Shown here: piece by piece, positions 6,660 to 14,895 of the stretch
How positions within the stretch are numbered: position 1 is the first letter of the stretch
Layout of the letters: each line of letters starts with the position of its first letter
Assembly: GCA_020024115.1 (NCBI GenBank)
Contig: JAHHUF010000026.1
Location: 1 to 19,206 of the forward strand
Direction: 5' to 3'
Source: Anaerofilum sp.
GTDB lineage: Bacteria > Bacillota > Clostridia > Oscillospirales > Ruminococcaceae
DNA length: 19,206 nt
Made by a program: the position numbers and the translations under genes
Notes under the pieces: generated by a model
The model's database searches: none
Told to the model about the DNA's origin: nothing
The model's input: the letters and a program-made list of their open reading frames with translations, nothing else

Positions 6660-6668
6660 TGTTATAAT
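6660..6668 (+). promoter_or_regulatory. likely promoter of pyrF-carB (extended -10)
   Basis: TGTTATAAT (6660-6668) is a perfect extended -10 element (TG at 6660-6661, TATAAT at 6663-6668). No good -35 lies at 17 bases, and TTGTAC (6636-6641) is 21 bases away, too far for a standard promoter. The predicted start is near 6675, leaving a short untranslated leader before ATG 6704. The rest of the 6504-6703 gap holds only the two hairpins listed above. Confidence 0.6.
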
Positions 6669-6703
6669 AAGTAATTATATACAAGAATATGGAGGAAACC
6701 GCT

Positions 6704-7570
6704 ATGACCAATATGGATAAATTGTTTGATGCTGTGGCTGCCAGAGGCCCTGTTTGTGTGGGACTGGATACCGATATCAGCTATCTGCCTGCTGATTTTG
6801 TAAAATCTGAACTGACCGCAGGTGAAAACATTGTTCGTTTCAATCAAGCAATTTTGGAGGCAACCAAAGCACAGGCAGGCTGCTTTAAAGTGCAGATTGC
6901 TTACTATGAGAGTTTGGGCATGGACGGTATGCGTGCGTATGCAGAAACCTTGCAGATGATTCGCAAAGCAGGTTTGCCGGTGATTGCCGACATCAAGCGT
7001 GGTGATATTGCAAAAACTGCTGAAATGTATGCAAAGGCACACTTTGAAGGAGACTTCGAGGCAGATTACATCACCTTGGCTCCTTATATGGGTCTGGACT
7101 CCATCAAGCCTTATATGGGTTATGTGCAGGAGAAAGGCAAGGGTCTGTTTGTTCTGGTTCGCACCTCCAACCCTGGCGCAAAAGACTTTGAGTACGAAAA
7201 GTTAGCAGACGGTCGCCATGTATACGATATGGTTGGTGATAAACTGAACCAACTGGGCAAAGAGTGCATGGGCGAGCGTGGCTATTCCAGCTTGGGTCTG
7301 GTAATTGGCGGCACTCACATTGAGGAAGCAGCCGAAATCCGTGCAAAATATCAGGATAGCTTTTTCTTGATTCCTGGTTATGGTGCACAGGGTGGCACTG
7401 CACAGGATATTGCACAGTATCTCACCAAAGGCAATGGCGGTGTGGTAAACTCCAGCCGTGGCATTTTGTTGGCTTACAAAAAGCAAGAGGGCGTAAAGTT
7501 TGATGAAGCTGCATACAACGAATGTGTAACCATGAGGGAGGCAATTGCTGATGCGTGCGCTAAACTGTGA
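6704..7570 (+). CDS. pyrF: orotidine 5'-phosphate decarboxylase (type 2)
   Basis: PyrF decarboxylates OMP to UMP, the last step of the pathway. The 288-residue length and N-terminal CVGLDTD fit the longer type 2 subfamily. The catalytic motif is DIKRGDI (Asp96, Lys98, Asp101). LGLVIGGT and a C-terminal NSSRGI phosphate-binding segment are also present. An ATG at 6689 is in frame but overlaps the GGAGG site (6691-6695). ATG 6704, eight bases downstream of that site, is the sensible start. The gene begins a tightly packed run through carB and has its own likely extended -10 promoter. Its 3' end overlaps pyrK by 20 bases, which suggests coupled translation. Confidence 0.95.
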   Translation: MTNMDKLFDAVAARGPVCVGLDTDISYLPADFVKSELTAGENIVRFNQAILEATKAQAGCFKVQIAYYESLGMDGMRAYAETLQMIRKAGLPVIADIKRGDIAKTAEMYAKAHFEGDFEADYITLAPYMGLDSIKPYMGYVQEKGKGLFVLVRTSNPGAKDFEYEKLADGRHVYDMVGDKLNQLGKECMGERGYSSLGLVIGGTHIEEAAEIRAKYQDSFFLIPGYGAQGGTAQDIAQYLTKGNGGVVNSSRGILLAYKKQEGVKFDEAAYNECVTMREAIADACAKL

Positions 7571-8318
7571 TTGCAAGGTCATTGAAAATATTCACTTGAA
7601 CGAAAGTATCTGCTTGCTCAAAGCAGAGTGGACTGACCCAAACCATGCACCCAAAGCAGGGCAGTTTTATATGCTGCGCTGTTGGAAAAAGGACGAAGCA
7701 CCGCTGCTGTCCCGTCCAATCAGTGTACATGATTGGGATGCAGAAGAAAAAGTTGTCACCTTTTTGTATGAAATCCGCGGCGAGGGAACCCAAAAAATCG
7801 CCGCACTGAAAGCGGGGGAACGGCTGAATCTGACTGGCCCCGCCGGAAATGGCTGGCCCATAGAGCAGCTACTAGGTAAAAAAGTTGCGTTGGTTGGCGG
7901 CGGCATTGGCACAGCACCCTTGTATCAGTTGGCAAAAGAGCTGGCAGCAAAGGGAGAAAAACCACACTATTTTGCAGGTTTTCGAGATGAACCATACCGC
8001 ATGGAGGTATTTGAGCCATTTTGCGAAAAAACAGCATTGGCAACTGACAGCGGACGGTTTGGACATCATGGTTTGGTGACAGAACTGTTTGACCCCAAAG
8101 AATATGATGTGATTTGCTGCTGCGGCCCAACACCAATGATGAAAGCAGTCACAAAGCTGGCAATGGAAGCAAATACAGAAATTTTGGTCAGCTTGGAGAA
8201 TAAAATGGCGTGTGGCATTGGTGCTTGTTTGGGCTGCACCTGTCACAGCAAAAAAAGTGGGGCAATCAGTGTTTGCAAACAAGGCCCTGTGCTAAAAGGG
8301 GAGGATGTTTATGGCTGA
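7551..8318 (+). CDS. pyrK: dihydroorotate dehydrogenase B, electron transfer subunit
   Basis: PyrK carries FAD and a [2Fe-2S] cluster and passes electrons from dihydroorotate oxidation on PyrD to NAD+. The 255 residues show the ferredoxin-reductase-like layout. The FAD-binding part has RPISVHD near residue 50, the nucleotide-binding loop is VGGGIGTAPL, and CCGPTPMM comes later. The C-terminal cluster motif is CX4CX2CX12C (Cys221, Cys226, Cys229, Cys242), ending in CKQGPV. ATG 7551 follows GGGAGG (7536-7541) and lies inside the end of pyrF. The TTG at 7545 is too close to that site. The 3' end overlaps the start of its partner pyrD by 8 bases. Confidence 0.95.
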   Translation: MRALNCDCKVIENIHLNESICLLKAEWTDPNHAPKAGQFYMLRCWKKDEAPLLSRPISVHDWDAEEKVVTFLYEIRGEGTQKIAALKAGERLNLTGPAGNGWPIEQLLGKKVALVGGGIGTAPLYQLAKELAAKGEKPHYFAGFRDEPYRMEVFEPFCEKTALATDSGRFGHHGLVTELFDPKEYDVICCCGPTPMMKAVTKLAMEANTEILVSLENKMACGIGACLGCTCHSKKSGAISVCKQGPVLKGEDVYG

Positions 8319-9213
8319 TTTGCGTGTGAATTTGTTGAGCAAAACCCTAAACGGCCCTGTTATTGGTGCATCAGGCACCTATGGTTATGGTGTGGAATAT
8401 GCCGATATGGTGGATTTGTCCAAACTGGGTGGCGTATGCAGCAAGGGATTAACATTAAACGGCAAACCCGGCAACGAGGGAGAGCGTCTGTGGGAAACTC
8501 CCTCAGGTTTGATTAACTCCATCGGTTTGCAGAATCCTGGTGTTCAGCACTTCATCGACCATGAATTGCCCGAAATGCAGACAATGGGAACTGCTATTTT
8601 TGCAAATTTGGGTGGTGGATGTGTTGAGGACTATGAAGAAGGCACACGAATGTTGAACAAAACCCCTGTTGACTTCATCGAATTGAACATTTCTTGCCCC
8701 AATGTAAAACATGGCGGCATTGCCTATGGTGTCAAAGCAGAAAGTGCAAAAGAGGTTGTCAGCCGTGTCAAAGCAGTCTGCGAAAAGCCTTTAATTGTCA
8801 AACTCAGCCCCAATGCGGAAAACATTTCTGAAATGGCAGCCGCTTGTGTTGAAGCAGGTGCAGATGCACTCAGCCTTGTAAATACCTTTCAGGCGATGGC
8901 GATTGATTTAGAGCGCCGTCAGCCTGTTTTCAAAAATGTATATGCAGGGTTGTCAGGTGCGGCAATCCGTCCCATTGCACTGCGAATGGTGCATCAGGTC
9001 TGCAAGACAGTTGATGTACCTGTCATTGGTTTGGGCGGCATTACAACAGGCAGAGATGCACTGGAGTTTATTATGGCAGGTGCCTGTGCGGTTCAAGTAG
9101 GCACTGCGAACTTTGCAGACCCCAAAGCCTGCACCAATATCACAGAAGAAATTGCAGCATGGATGGATAAAAACGGTGTCAAAACACTGGACGAAATCCG
9201 TGGCTGTGTCTAA
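8311..9213 (+). CDS. pyrD: dihydroorotate dehydrogenase B, catalytic subunit (class 1B)
   Basis: PyrD is the FMN-containing catalytic subunit that oxidises dihydroorotate to orotate. The product has 300 residues. The active-site base is Cys129 in NISCPNVKHGG, typical of the cytosolic class 1 enzymes. NSIGLQNPG binds substrate. GLGGITTGRDALEF and GACAVQVGT form the FMN phosphate site. A neighbouring PyrK marks it as class 1B (NAD-linked). Two ATGs are possible. The one at 8305 abuts the GGGGAGG site (8298-8304), so ATG 8311, six bases further, is preferred. It overlaps the end of pyrK. Confidence 0.95.
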   Translation: MADLRVNLLSKTLNGPVIGASGTYGYGVEYADMVDLSKLGGVCSKGLTLNGKPGNEGERLWETPSGLINSIGLQNPGVQHFIDHELPEMQTMGTAIFANLGGGCVEDYEEGTRMLNKTPVDFIELNISCPNVKHGGIAYGVKAESAKEVVSRVKAVCEKPLIVKLSPNAENISEMAAACVEAGADALSLVNTFQAMAIDLERRQPVFKNVYAGLSGAAIRPIALRMVHQVCKTVDVPVIGLGGITTGRDALEFIMAGACAVQVGTANFADPKACTNITEEIAAWMDKNGVKTLDEIRGCV

Positions 9214-9255
9214 GATACAACACATAAATTGAATGATAGAAAGGAAGCTAGGACA

Positions 9256-9852
9256 ATGAGCAGAAATCCAATTGAAGTATTAAAAGAGTGTGAAGCATTT
9301 TTGGAGGGACATTTCCTGTTGTCTTCTGGTCGCCATTCCTCTGCATATTGCCAAATGGCATTTTTGCAGCAGCATCCTGATAAATGTGCTGAAGTAATGG
9401 CTGTTGTTGCAGAAAAGTTGAAAGATACAGATGTTGATGTAATTGTTGGCCCTGCAATGGGCGGCATTGTATATGCCTACGAGCTGGCTCGCCAGTTGGG
9501 CAAGCGTGCAATCTTTACAGAGCGTGTGGACAATGTGATGACCTTGAAACGCTTTGCAATCAAGCCGGGCGAAAAATGTCTGATTGCAGAAGATGTTGTT
9601 ACCACCGGTATTTCTTCTTTGGAAACAAAGCGTGTCATTGAAGAAGCAGGCGGAGTATGTTTGGGCATTGCTTGTGTGGTAGACCGCACAAAGGCAGATG
9701 CACCTTCTCCAATTCCCATTGTAGCAAGTGCTGCAAAGTTGGATTTGCCCAACTATCTGCCCGAAGAATGCCCCATCTGTTCCGAGGGTAAGCTGCCTTT
9801 GGTGCATTTGGGCAGCCGCAAAATGAAAGAACAGGCAAAGCAGACCCTGTAA
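9256..9852 (+). CDS. pyrE: orotate phosphoribosyltransferase
   Basis: PyrE transfers ribose 5-phosphate from PRPP to orotate, giving OMP. The 198-residue product has the N-terminal FLLSSGRHSS orotate/PRPP region, VGPAMGGIVYAYELA, and the PRPP-binding loop EDVVTTG (Glu112-Gly118). A short C-terminal extension with CPIC follows; this is seen in some bacterial OPRTases and I cannot assign it a role. ATG 9256 follows an AAAGGA-like site (9240-9245) by about 10 bases. The in-frame TTG at 9229 has no good site. The gaps to pyrD (42 bases) and carA (45 bases) contain no terminator, so it is probably part of the same transcript. Confidence 0.95.
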   Translation: MSRNPIEVLKECEAFLEGHFLLSSGRHSSAYCQMAFLQQHPDKCAEVMAVVAEKLKDTDVDVIVGPAMGGIVYAYELARQLGKRAIFTERVDNVMTLKRFAIKPGEKCLIAEDVVTTGISSLETKRVIEEAGGVCLGIACVVDRTKADAPSPIPIVASAAKLDLPNYLPEECPICSEGKLPLVHLGSRKMKEQAKQTL

Positions 9853-9897
9853 TCAAGCCTCAAGTTCTGCAAAAATATCAAGAAAAGAGGGATTTGT

Positions 9898-10986
9898 ATG
9901 AAGGCATATCTGCTGCTGGCTGACGGAACCTTGTTCGAGGGAACCAGTCTGGGCGCACAGGGAACCACCATCGGTGAAGTTGTATTCTCTACCGGTATGG
10001 TTGGATTTGAGGAAACCCTGACCGACCCCAGTTACTATGGACAAATTATCACCCAAACCTACCCACTGATTGGCAACTATGGCATGAACAGTAAGGACAA
10101 GGAAAGCGATAAAATTTGGGCAAAGGGATATATTGTGCGTGAAAGCTGCCACTATCCCAGCAACTTCCGCTGTGAAGAAACTTTGGACTCCTTTTTGAAA
10201 AAGGAAAATATTGTGGGCATTGAGGGCATTGATACCCGCTGTTTGACCCGTATTCTGCGCAGCTATGGCGTTATGAACGGTGCAATCACCACCGAATACT
10301 CTGAGCAAAACCGTGAGGCTTTGCTGGAACAGATTCGTGCATACTCCATTGTGGGTGCAGTCAAGGCTGTTACCTGCTCCGAAAGCAGTGTGTTTGGTGA
10401 GGGCAATCGCTACAAAGTGGCATTGCTTGATTTTGGCTGCAAAAACAACATTGTGCGCTGTTTGGTAAAACGAAACTGCGAAGTGACTGTTTTGCCTGGA
10501 TTTGCAACCGCAGAGGAGATTGCAAAGCTGAATGTAGATGGCATTATGCTGTCCAATGGCCCCGGAGACCCAGCCGAAAACACCGAAATCATCAGCAACC
10601 TAAAAGCTATTATGGAATTGAAACTGCCTGTGTTTGGCATTTGTCTGGGTCATCAGCTGTCTGCTTTGGCAGCCGGTGCAGAAACTGGCAAGCTGAAGTT
10701 TGGGCATCGTGGTGCAAACCAGCCTGTTACCGACTTGCTCCATGACCGCACCTTAATTACCAGCCAAAACCACGGCTATGCAGTGCTGGGCGAAACCCTG
10801 CCTGCTGAAATGGGCGCAGTCAGCCATGTAAACGCAAATGACAAAACCTGCGAAGGTGTGCGTTATACTGCATGGAACTGCTTCACTGTTCAGTTCCACC
10901 CAGAAGCAAGCGGCGGCCCAAAAGATGCGGAATATCTGTTTGATGAGTTTGTAAGCCGTATGGCAGCAAAGAAAGGAGAGTGCTGA
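9898..10986 (+). CDS. carA: carbamoyl-phosphate synthase small (glutaminase) subunit
   Basis: CarA hydrolyses glutamine and sends ammonia through a tunnel to CarB. The 362 residues comprise the N-terminal CPSase small-chain domain (about 1-130, with FSTGMVGFEETLTDPSY) and a class I glutamine amidotransferase domain. The nucleophile is Cys249 in FGICLGHQ. The partner residues are His334 and Glu336 in FHPEASGGP. All are intact, so it should be active. A GAGGG-like site precedes ATG 9898. carB follows one base after the stop, consistent with the 1:1 complex. No arginine genes are adjacent, so this copy probably serves pyrimidine synthesis. Confidence 0.96.
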   Translation: MKAYLLLADGTLFEGTSLGAQGTTIGEVVFSTGMVGFEETLTDPSYYGQIITQTYPLIGNYGMNSKDKESDKIWAKGYIVRESCHYPSNFRCEETLDSFLKKENIVGIEGIDTRCLTRILRSYGVMNGAITTEYSEQNREALLEQIRAYSIVGAVKAVTCSESSVFGEGNRYKVALLDFGCKNNIVRCLVKRNCEVTVLPGFATAEEIAKLNVDGIMLSNGPGDPAENTEIISNLKAIMELKLPVFGICLGHQLSALAAGAETGKLKFGHRGANQPVTDLLHDRTLITSQNHGYAVLGETLPAEMGAVSHVNANDKTCEGVRYTAWNCFTVQFHPEASGGPKDAEYLFDEFVSRMAAKKGEC

Positions 10987-10987
10987 A

Positions 10988-13900
10988 ATGCCAAAAGATA
11001 CATCCATTAAAAAGGTTCTGGTGATTGGTTCTGGCCCCATCATTATTGGACAGGCTGCTGAATTTGACTATTCTGGCACTCAGGCTTGCCGTGCGCTGAA
11101 AAGCGAAGGCATTGAGGTTGTGCTGATTAACTCCAACCCTGCAACCATTATGACCGACCCCGAAATTGCTGACCGTGTTTATGTGGAACCACTGAATGTA
11201 GAAGTGGTAAAGCGTGTTATCGAAATTGAGAAACCGGACTCCATTCTTCCAAACTTGGGTGGACAAACCGGTCTGAATCTGGCAATGGAACTAGCACGCA
11301 GCGGCTATCTGGAAGAAAGCGGTGTGCGTTTGTTGGGGGCAAAGCCTGACACCATCGACCGTGCCGAAGACCGTCAATTGTTTAAGGACACCATGGAAAA
11401 ATTGGGACAGCCTTGTATTCCCTCCAAAGTTGTCGAAACCTTGGAAGATGCTTTGGCATTTGCAGCCGAGATTGAGTATCCTGTCATTGTTCGTCCTGCA
11501 TTTACTATGGGCGGTACTGGCGGCGGCATCTGTGCAGATGAGGCGGAACTGCGTGAAATTGGAACAAACGGGTTGCGTTTGTCCCCCATTCATCAGGTTT
11601 TGATTGAAAAATGTATCTCTGGTTGGAAAGAAATCGAATACGAGGTAATGCGTGATGGCAAGGGCAATGTAATTACTGTATGTAATATGGAAAACTTTGA
11701 CCCTGTTGGCGTTCACACAGGCGACTCCATCGTTGTTGCTCCCAGTCAGACCCTGTCTGACCATGAGTATCAAATGCTGCGTACTGCTGCATTGGATATT
11801 ATCACTGAATTGGGCATTGAGGGCGGCTGTAACTGTCAGTTTGCATTGAAACCCGATTCCTTTGATTATGCAGTTATCGAGGTAAACCCCCGTGTTTCCC
11901 GTTCTTCTGCATTGGCATCCAAAGCAACCGGGTATCCCATTGCAAAGGTTGCTGCAAAGATTGCAATTGGTTACAGCTTGGATGAAATCATCAACGAAGT
12001 GACTGGCGAAACCTGTGCTTGTTTTGAGCCTGCTTTGGACTATGTGGTTGTAAAATATCCAAAATGGCCCTTTGATAAATTTGTCTATGCAAAGAAAGAC
12101 TTGGGCACACAGATGATGGCAACCGGTGAGGTTATGGCAATCGGCACCAGCTTTGAATCTGCTATCATGAAAGCAGTTTCCTCCATTGAACTGGGCTTGG
12201 AAACTTTGACTTTGCCCACATTGGCAGAGGACAGCAACGACACCATCGTTGAAAAACTGCACAATTGTGATTCTGAGCGTGCATTTGTGGTGTATGAGGC
12301 ATTGAAGCGTGGCATTTCTTGGGATGTTATCTATGACATCACCAAAATTGACCGCTGGTTCCTTGCGAAGCTGCAACATTTGGCAGATATGGAAAATGCA
12401 CTGGCAAAGGGGGAGCTGACCGAAGAAAACTATCGTGTTGCAAAACAGTATGGTTTCTTGGACAAAACCATCACCCGTTTGACCGGCAAGGAAATCCCTG
12501 TCAAACTGAAGGCCTCTTACAAAATGGTTGATACCTGTGCAGCAGAGTTTGCAGCAAAAACCCCCTATTTCTATTCCAGCTTTGACGAAGAAAATGAGGC
12601 AGAGGAGTTTATCAAACAGCATCCGACCGACCGCAAGAAGGTGATGGTATTTGGTTCCGGCCCTATCCGTATCGGACAGGGGATTGAGTTTGACTATTGC
12701 AGTGTTCACTGTGTATGGACTCTCAAAGAGCATGGCTGCGAAACCATTCTGGTAAACAATAACCCCGAAACAGTTTCCACCGACTTTGATACTGGCGACC
12801 GTTTGTATTTTGACCCCCTCAACCCTGAAAGTGTGGCACACATCATTAACACCGAAAAACCTTGGGCATGTGTGGTACAGTTTGGCGGACAGACTGCAAT
12901 CAAGCTGACAAAGGCATTGGAGAGCATGGGTGTCAAAATTTTGGGAACCAGTGCGGATGCCATTGACGAAGCAGAAGACCGTGAGCGTTTTGATGCTTTG
13001 CTGGAGCGCTGCGGAATTCCTCGCCCTGCGGGTGAAACCATCTTCACCTGTGAGGAGGCTTTGGAGGTTGCAAACCGTCTGGGCTATCCCGTTTTGCTGC
13101 GTCCCAGTTATGTATTGGGCGGTCAGAATATGATTATTGCCTATAATGATGCAGATGTAATTGAATATATGGGCATCATCACCAGCCATGAACTGGAAAA
13201 CCCTGTTTTGGTAGATAAATATTTGACAGGTGTTGAATGTGAAGTAGACGCTATTTGTGATGGTGAAGAATTTTTGATTCCCGGCATCATGGAGCATATC
13301 GAGCGTGCAGGTATTCACTCCGGCGACTCCATTTCGGTATATCCTCCCCAAACCTTGCCCCAAAGAATTAAAGGCGTTTTGGTGGATTATACAGGGCGTT
13401 TGGCAAAGGCTTTGAAGGTTGTCGGGTTGGTCAACATTCAATATGTTGTCCATGATGGAAAAGTTTTTGTTATTGAGGTGAACCCTCGTTCCTCCCGTAC
13501 CGTGCCTTATATCAGCAAGGTGACAGGTGTGCCTGTTGTTGAACTGGCAGTGCGTTGCTTGCTGGGCGAAAAACTGTCTGAGATGGGCTACGGCACCGGT
13601 TTGTATCCCACAGGAGACATTTGTGCGGTCAAAGTTCCTGTGTTCAGCTTTGAAAAGCTGCATAATGTAGATACCCAGCTTGGCCCCGAAATGAAATCCA
13701 CCGGTGAAGTGTTAGGCATTGGACGCAACTTTGAAGATGCAATGCTTAAAGGTTTGATTGCAGCCGGTTATGAGATGCGTCACCCAGAGCCGGAGCAGGA
13801 CAAGTGTGTTCTGCTGACTGTAAAGGATTCCGACAAGGAAGAACTGATTGAGATTGCATATCAGTTTAAACAATTGGGCTATAAACTGTATGCAACTTCC

Positions 13901-14194
13901 GGTACAGCAAACTGGCTGGCAAAGAATATGGTGGCTTGCAACGAAGTGCGTAAAATCAGCGAAGAAGGCCCCAACATTCTCAACCTGTTGGAAAGCGGCA
14001 GAGTAGACTATGTGCTGTCAACTTCTTCCAAAGGAAGACTGCCAAGTTTGGACAGTGTGAAACTGCGCCGTAAGACAGTTGAGCTGTCAATTCCTTGTTT
14101 AACTGCAATTGACACTGCAACAGTGTTGTTGAAATGCTTGCAAAGCGGGCGAACAATTAAGGATGTAGACCTGATTGATATTTCAAAGTTGTGA
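10988..14194 (+). CDS. carB: carbamoyl-phosphate synthase large subunit
   Basis: CarB makes carbamoyl phosphate from bicarbonate, ammonia and two ATP. It has 1068 residues, the full length for the family (1073 in E. coli). The two homologous halves each start with a GSGPI-type motif (GSGPIIIGQAAEFDYSG near residue 13, GSGPIRIGQGIEFDY near residue 552). Each half carries an ATP-grasp domain: the first contains NPRVSRSSALASKATG, the second NPRSSRTVPYISK. The MGS-like allosteric domain occupies roughly residues 935-1068 (LYATSGTA near its start). This is where UMP and other effectors bind in known enzymes. Translation starts at ATG 10988 behind AAAGGAGAG, one base after carA. It is the last gene of the cluster, and no clear terminator follows. 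Confidence 0.97.
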   Translation: MPKDTSIKKVLVIGSGPIIIGQAAEFDYSGTQACRALKSEGIEVVLINSNPATIMTDPEIADRVYVEPLNVEVVKRVIEIEKPDSILPNLGGQTGLNLAMELARSGYLEESGVRLLGAKPDTIDRAEDRQLFKDTMEKLGQPCIPSKVVETLEDALAFAAEIEYPVIVRPAFTMGGTGGGICADEAELREIGTNGLRLSPIHQVLIEKCISGWKEIEYEVMRDGKGNVITVCNMENFDPVGVHTGDSIVVAPSQTLSDHEYQMLRTAALDIITELGIEGGCNCQFALKPDSFDYAVIEVNPRVSRSSALASKATGYPIAKVAAKIAIGYSLDEIINEVTGETCACFEPALDYVVVKYPKWPFDKFVYAKKDLGTQMMATGEVMAIGTSFESAIMKAVSSIELGLETLTLPTLAEDSNDTIVEKLHNCDSERAFVVYEALKRGISWDVIYDITKIDRWFLAKLQHLADMENALAKGELTEENYRVAKQYGFLDKTITRLTGKEIPVKLKASYKMVDTCAAEFAAKTPYFYSSFDEENEAEEFIKQHPTDRKKVMVFGSGPIRIGQGIEFDYCSVHCVWTLKEHGCETILVNNNPETVSTDFDTGDRLYFDPLNPESVAHIINTEKPWACVVQFGGQTAIKLTKALESMGVKILGTSADAIDEAEDRERFDALLERCGIPRPAGETIFTCEEALEVANRLGYPVLLRPSYVLGGQNMIIAYNDADVIEYMGIITSHELENPVLVDKYLTGVECEVDAICDGEEFLIPGIMEHIERAGIHSGDSISVYPPQTLPQRIKGVLVDYTGRLAKALKVVGLVNIQYVVHDGKVFVIEVNPRSSRTVPYISKVTGVPVVELAVRCLLGEKLSEMGYGTGLYPTGDICAVKVPVFSFEKLHNVDTQLGPEMKSTGEVLGIGRNFEDAMLKGLIAAGYEMRHPEPEQDKCVLLTVKDSDKEELIEIAYQFKQLGYKLYATSGTANWLAKNMVACNEVRKISEEGPNILNLLESGRVDYVLSTSSKGRLPSLDSVKLRRKTVELSIPCLTAIDTATVLLKCLQSGRTIKDVDLIDISKL

Positions 14195-14306
14195 TTTTTT
14201 TGTGAAATGAATAAAGATTCTATGAATTTGATTTTTATTCGTTCTTTAAATTTTGAAAAAATTAAAGAAAAATGTAGAAATTTTCATAAATAGTAGGTTG
14301 TATCTA
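14195..14306 (+). other. AT-rich gap between carB and the HU promoter
   Basis: A T7 run follows the carB stop almost directly, without a hairpin. TTCTTTAA (14242-14249) and TTAAAGAA (14262-14269) form an 8-bp AT-rich inverted repeat with a 12-base loop but no T run, so it is at best a weak terminator. I see nothing else here. Confidence 0.4.
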
Positions 14307-14335
14307 TTGAAATTTTGTTTTTGTGAGATTATAAT
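14307..14335 (+). promoter_or_regulatory. promoter of the HU gene
   Basis: TTGAAA (14307-14312) and TATAAT (14330-14335) are spaced by 17 bases, a near-consensus sigma-A promoter. The predicted start near 14342 leaves an untranslated leader of about 118 bases with no known riboswitch pattern that I recognise. Confidence 0.8.
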
Positions 14336-14459
14336 ATAGAAAACAGCAAAAAAGCCATTCCAATAAATTTTGGATATTTATACTGTGTTTGTGCGGATTT
14401 GCAAAACAAGCAGAGAACACTGGCTGAAAAAAATGTAAAAATATCAGGAGGATTTGTGG

Positions 14460-14741
14460 ATGACTCGCTCTCAACTTATTACCAAAATTTCGCAAAATAC
14501 CGGACTGCAGGAGGCACAAGTAGAACTTGTAATGGATGACATGGTAGAAAATGTTATCAACACACTCAAACAAGGCGAAAAAGTGACAATTGCAGGATTT
14601 GGAAGATTTGAAATGCGTACCCGCAAGACAAAATCTTTCACAAACCCAAAAACAAAGGTTTCTTCGCAGTTGGAGCCAACGGTGATTCCTGGCTTTAAAG
14701 CAAGTGGTATTTTTAAAAGCCGTTTGGGTTGCAAAGAATAA
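14460..14741 (+). CDS. HU-family DNA-binding protein
   Basis: HU proteins are small basic dimers that bend and compact chromosomal DNA. The product has 93 residues, the usual length. The helical N-terminal part begins TRSQLITKISQNTGL and continues to about residue 38. The hallmark GFGRFEMR follows at 46-53, then the DNA-binding arm with Pro63 in FTNPKT. That proline is at the canonical position. The arm differs from the common GRNP form (SFTNP here) and the C terminus is GCKE. I start at ATG 14460, eight bases after AGGAGG (14446-14451). The in-frame TTG at 14454 is only two bases from that site. It has its own promoter and terminator, so it is a single-gene unit. It could be annotated as HU or IHF-like; HU is more likely. 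Confidence 0.9.
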   Translation: MTRSQLITKISQNTGLQEAQVELVMDDMVENVINTLKQGEKVTIAGFGRFEMRTRKTKSFTNPKTKVSSQLEPTVIPGFKASGIFKSRLGCKE

Positions 14742-14796
14742 ATCAAAAGACAGTGCAAAGTTGTCAGATTGGTTCTTTCTCAATCAATATGAAAAA

Positions 14797-14837
14797 GCAC
14801 CATTGCAAAGCGGATGTTTTGCAATGGTGCCTTTTTT
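14797..14837 (+). terminator. terminator of the HU gene (possibly bidirectional)
   Basis: GCACCATTGCAAA (14797-14809) pairs perfectly with TTTGCAATGGTGC (14818-14830), followed by CTTTTTT. On the minus strand the same hairpin is followed by T5, so it could also back up termination of the converging gene. Confidence 0.93.
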
Positions 14838-14843
14838 ATAAGA

Positions 14844-14883
14844 GATAAAATAAAAGCGTTCTGACTGTTGTCGGAACGCTTTT
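14844..14883 (-). terminator. terminator of the parvulin lipoprotein gene
   Basis: Arms 14852-14865 and 14870-14883 form a 14-bp stem (one G-T wobble) closed by a four-base loop. On the minus strand it is followed by a T-rich ATTTTATC. It begins 12 bases beyond the stop codon of the minus-strand gene. Confidence 0.9.
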
Positions 14884-14895
14884 CGCTTGTAAAAA

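Noticed and set aside
6689..6703. ATG 6689 as the pyrF start.
   Set aside because: It overlaps the GGAGG ribosome binding site and would add five residues. ATG 6704 is correctly spaced and matches the family N terminus.
11291..13663. A 790-codon open frame on the minus strand.
   Set aside because: It lies entirely inside carB in antisense. Its Cys/His/Asn/Gln-rich translation is typical of a shadow of biased codons, and it has no RBS or known domain.
14207..14293. A 28-codon ORF just after carB, also 28 residues like the pyrB leader peptide.
   Set aside because: It has no ribosome binding site, no associated terminator-antiterminator structure, and sits in very AT-rich DNA upstream of the HU promoter. 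The equal length is coincidence.
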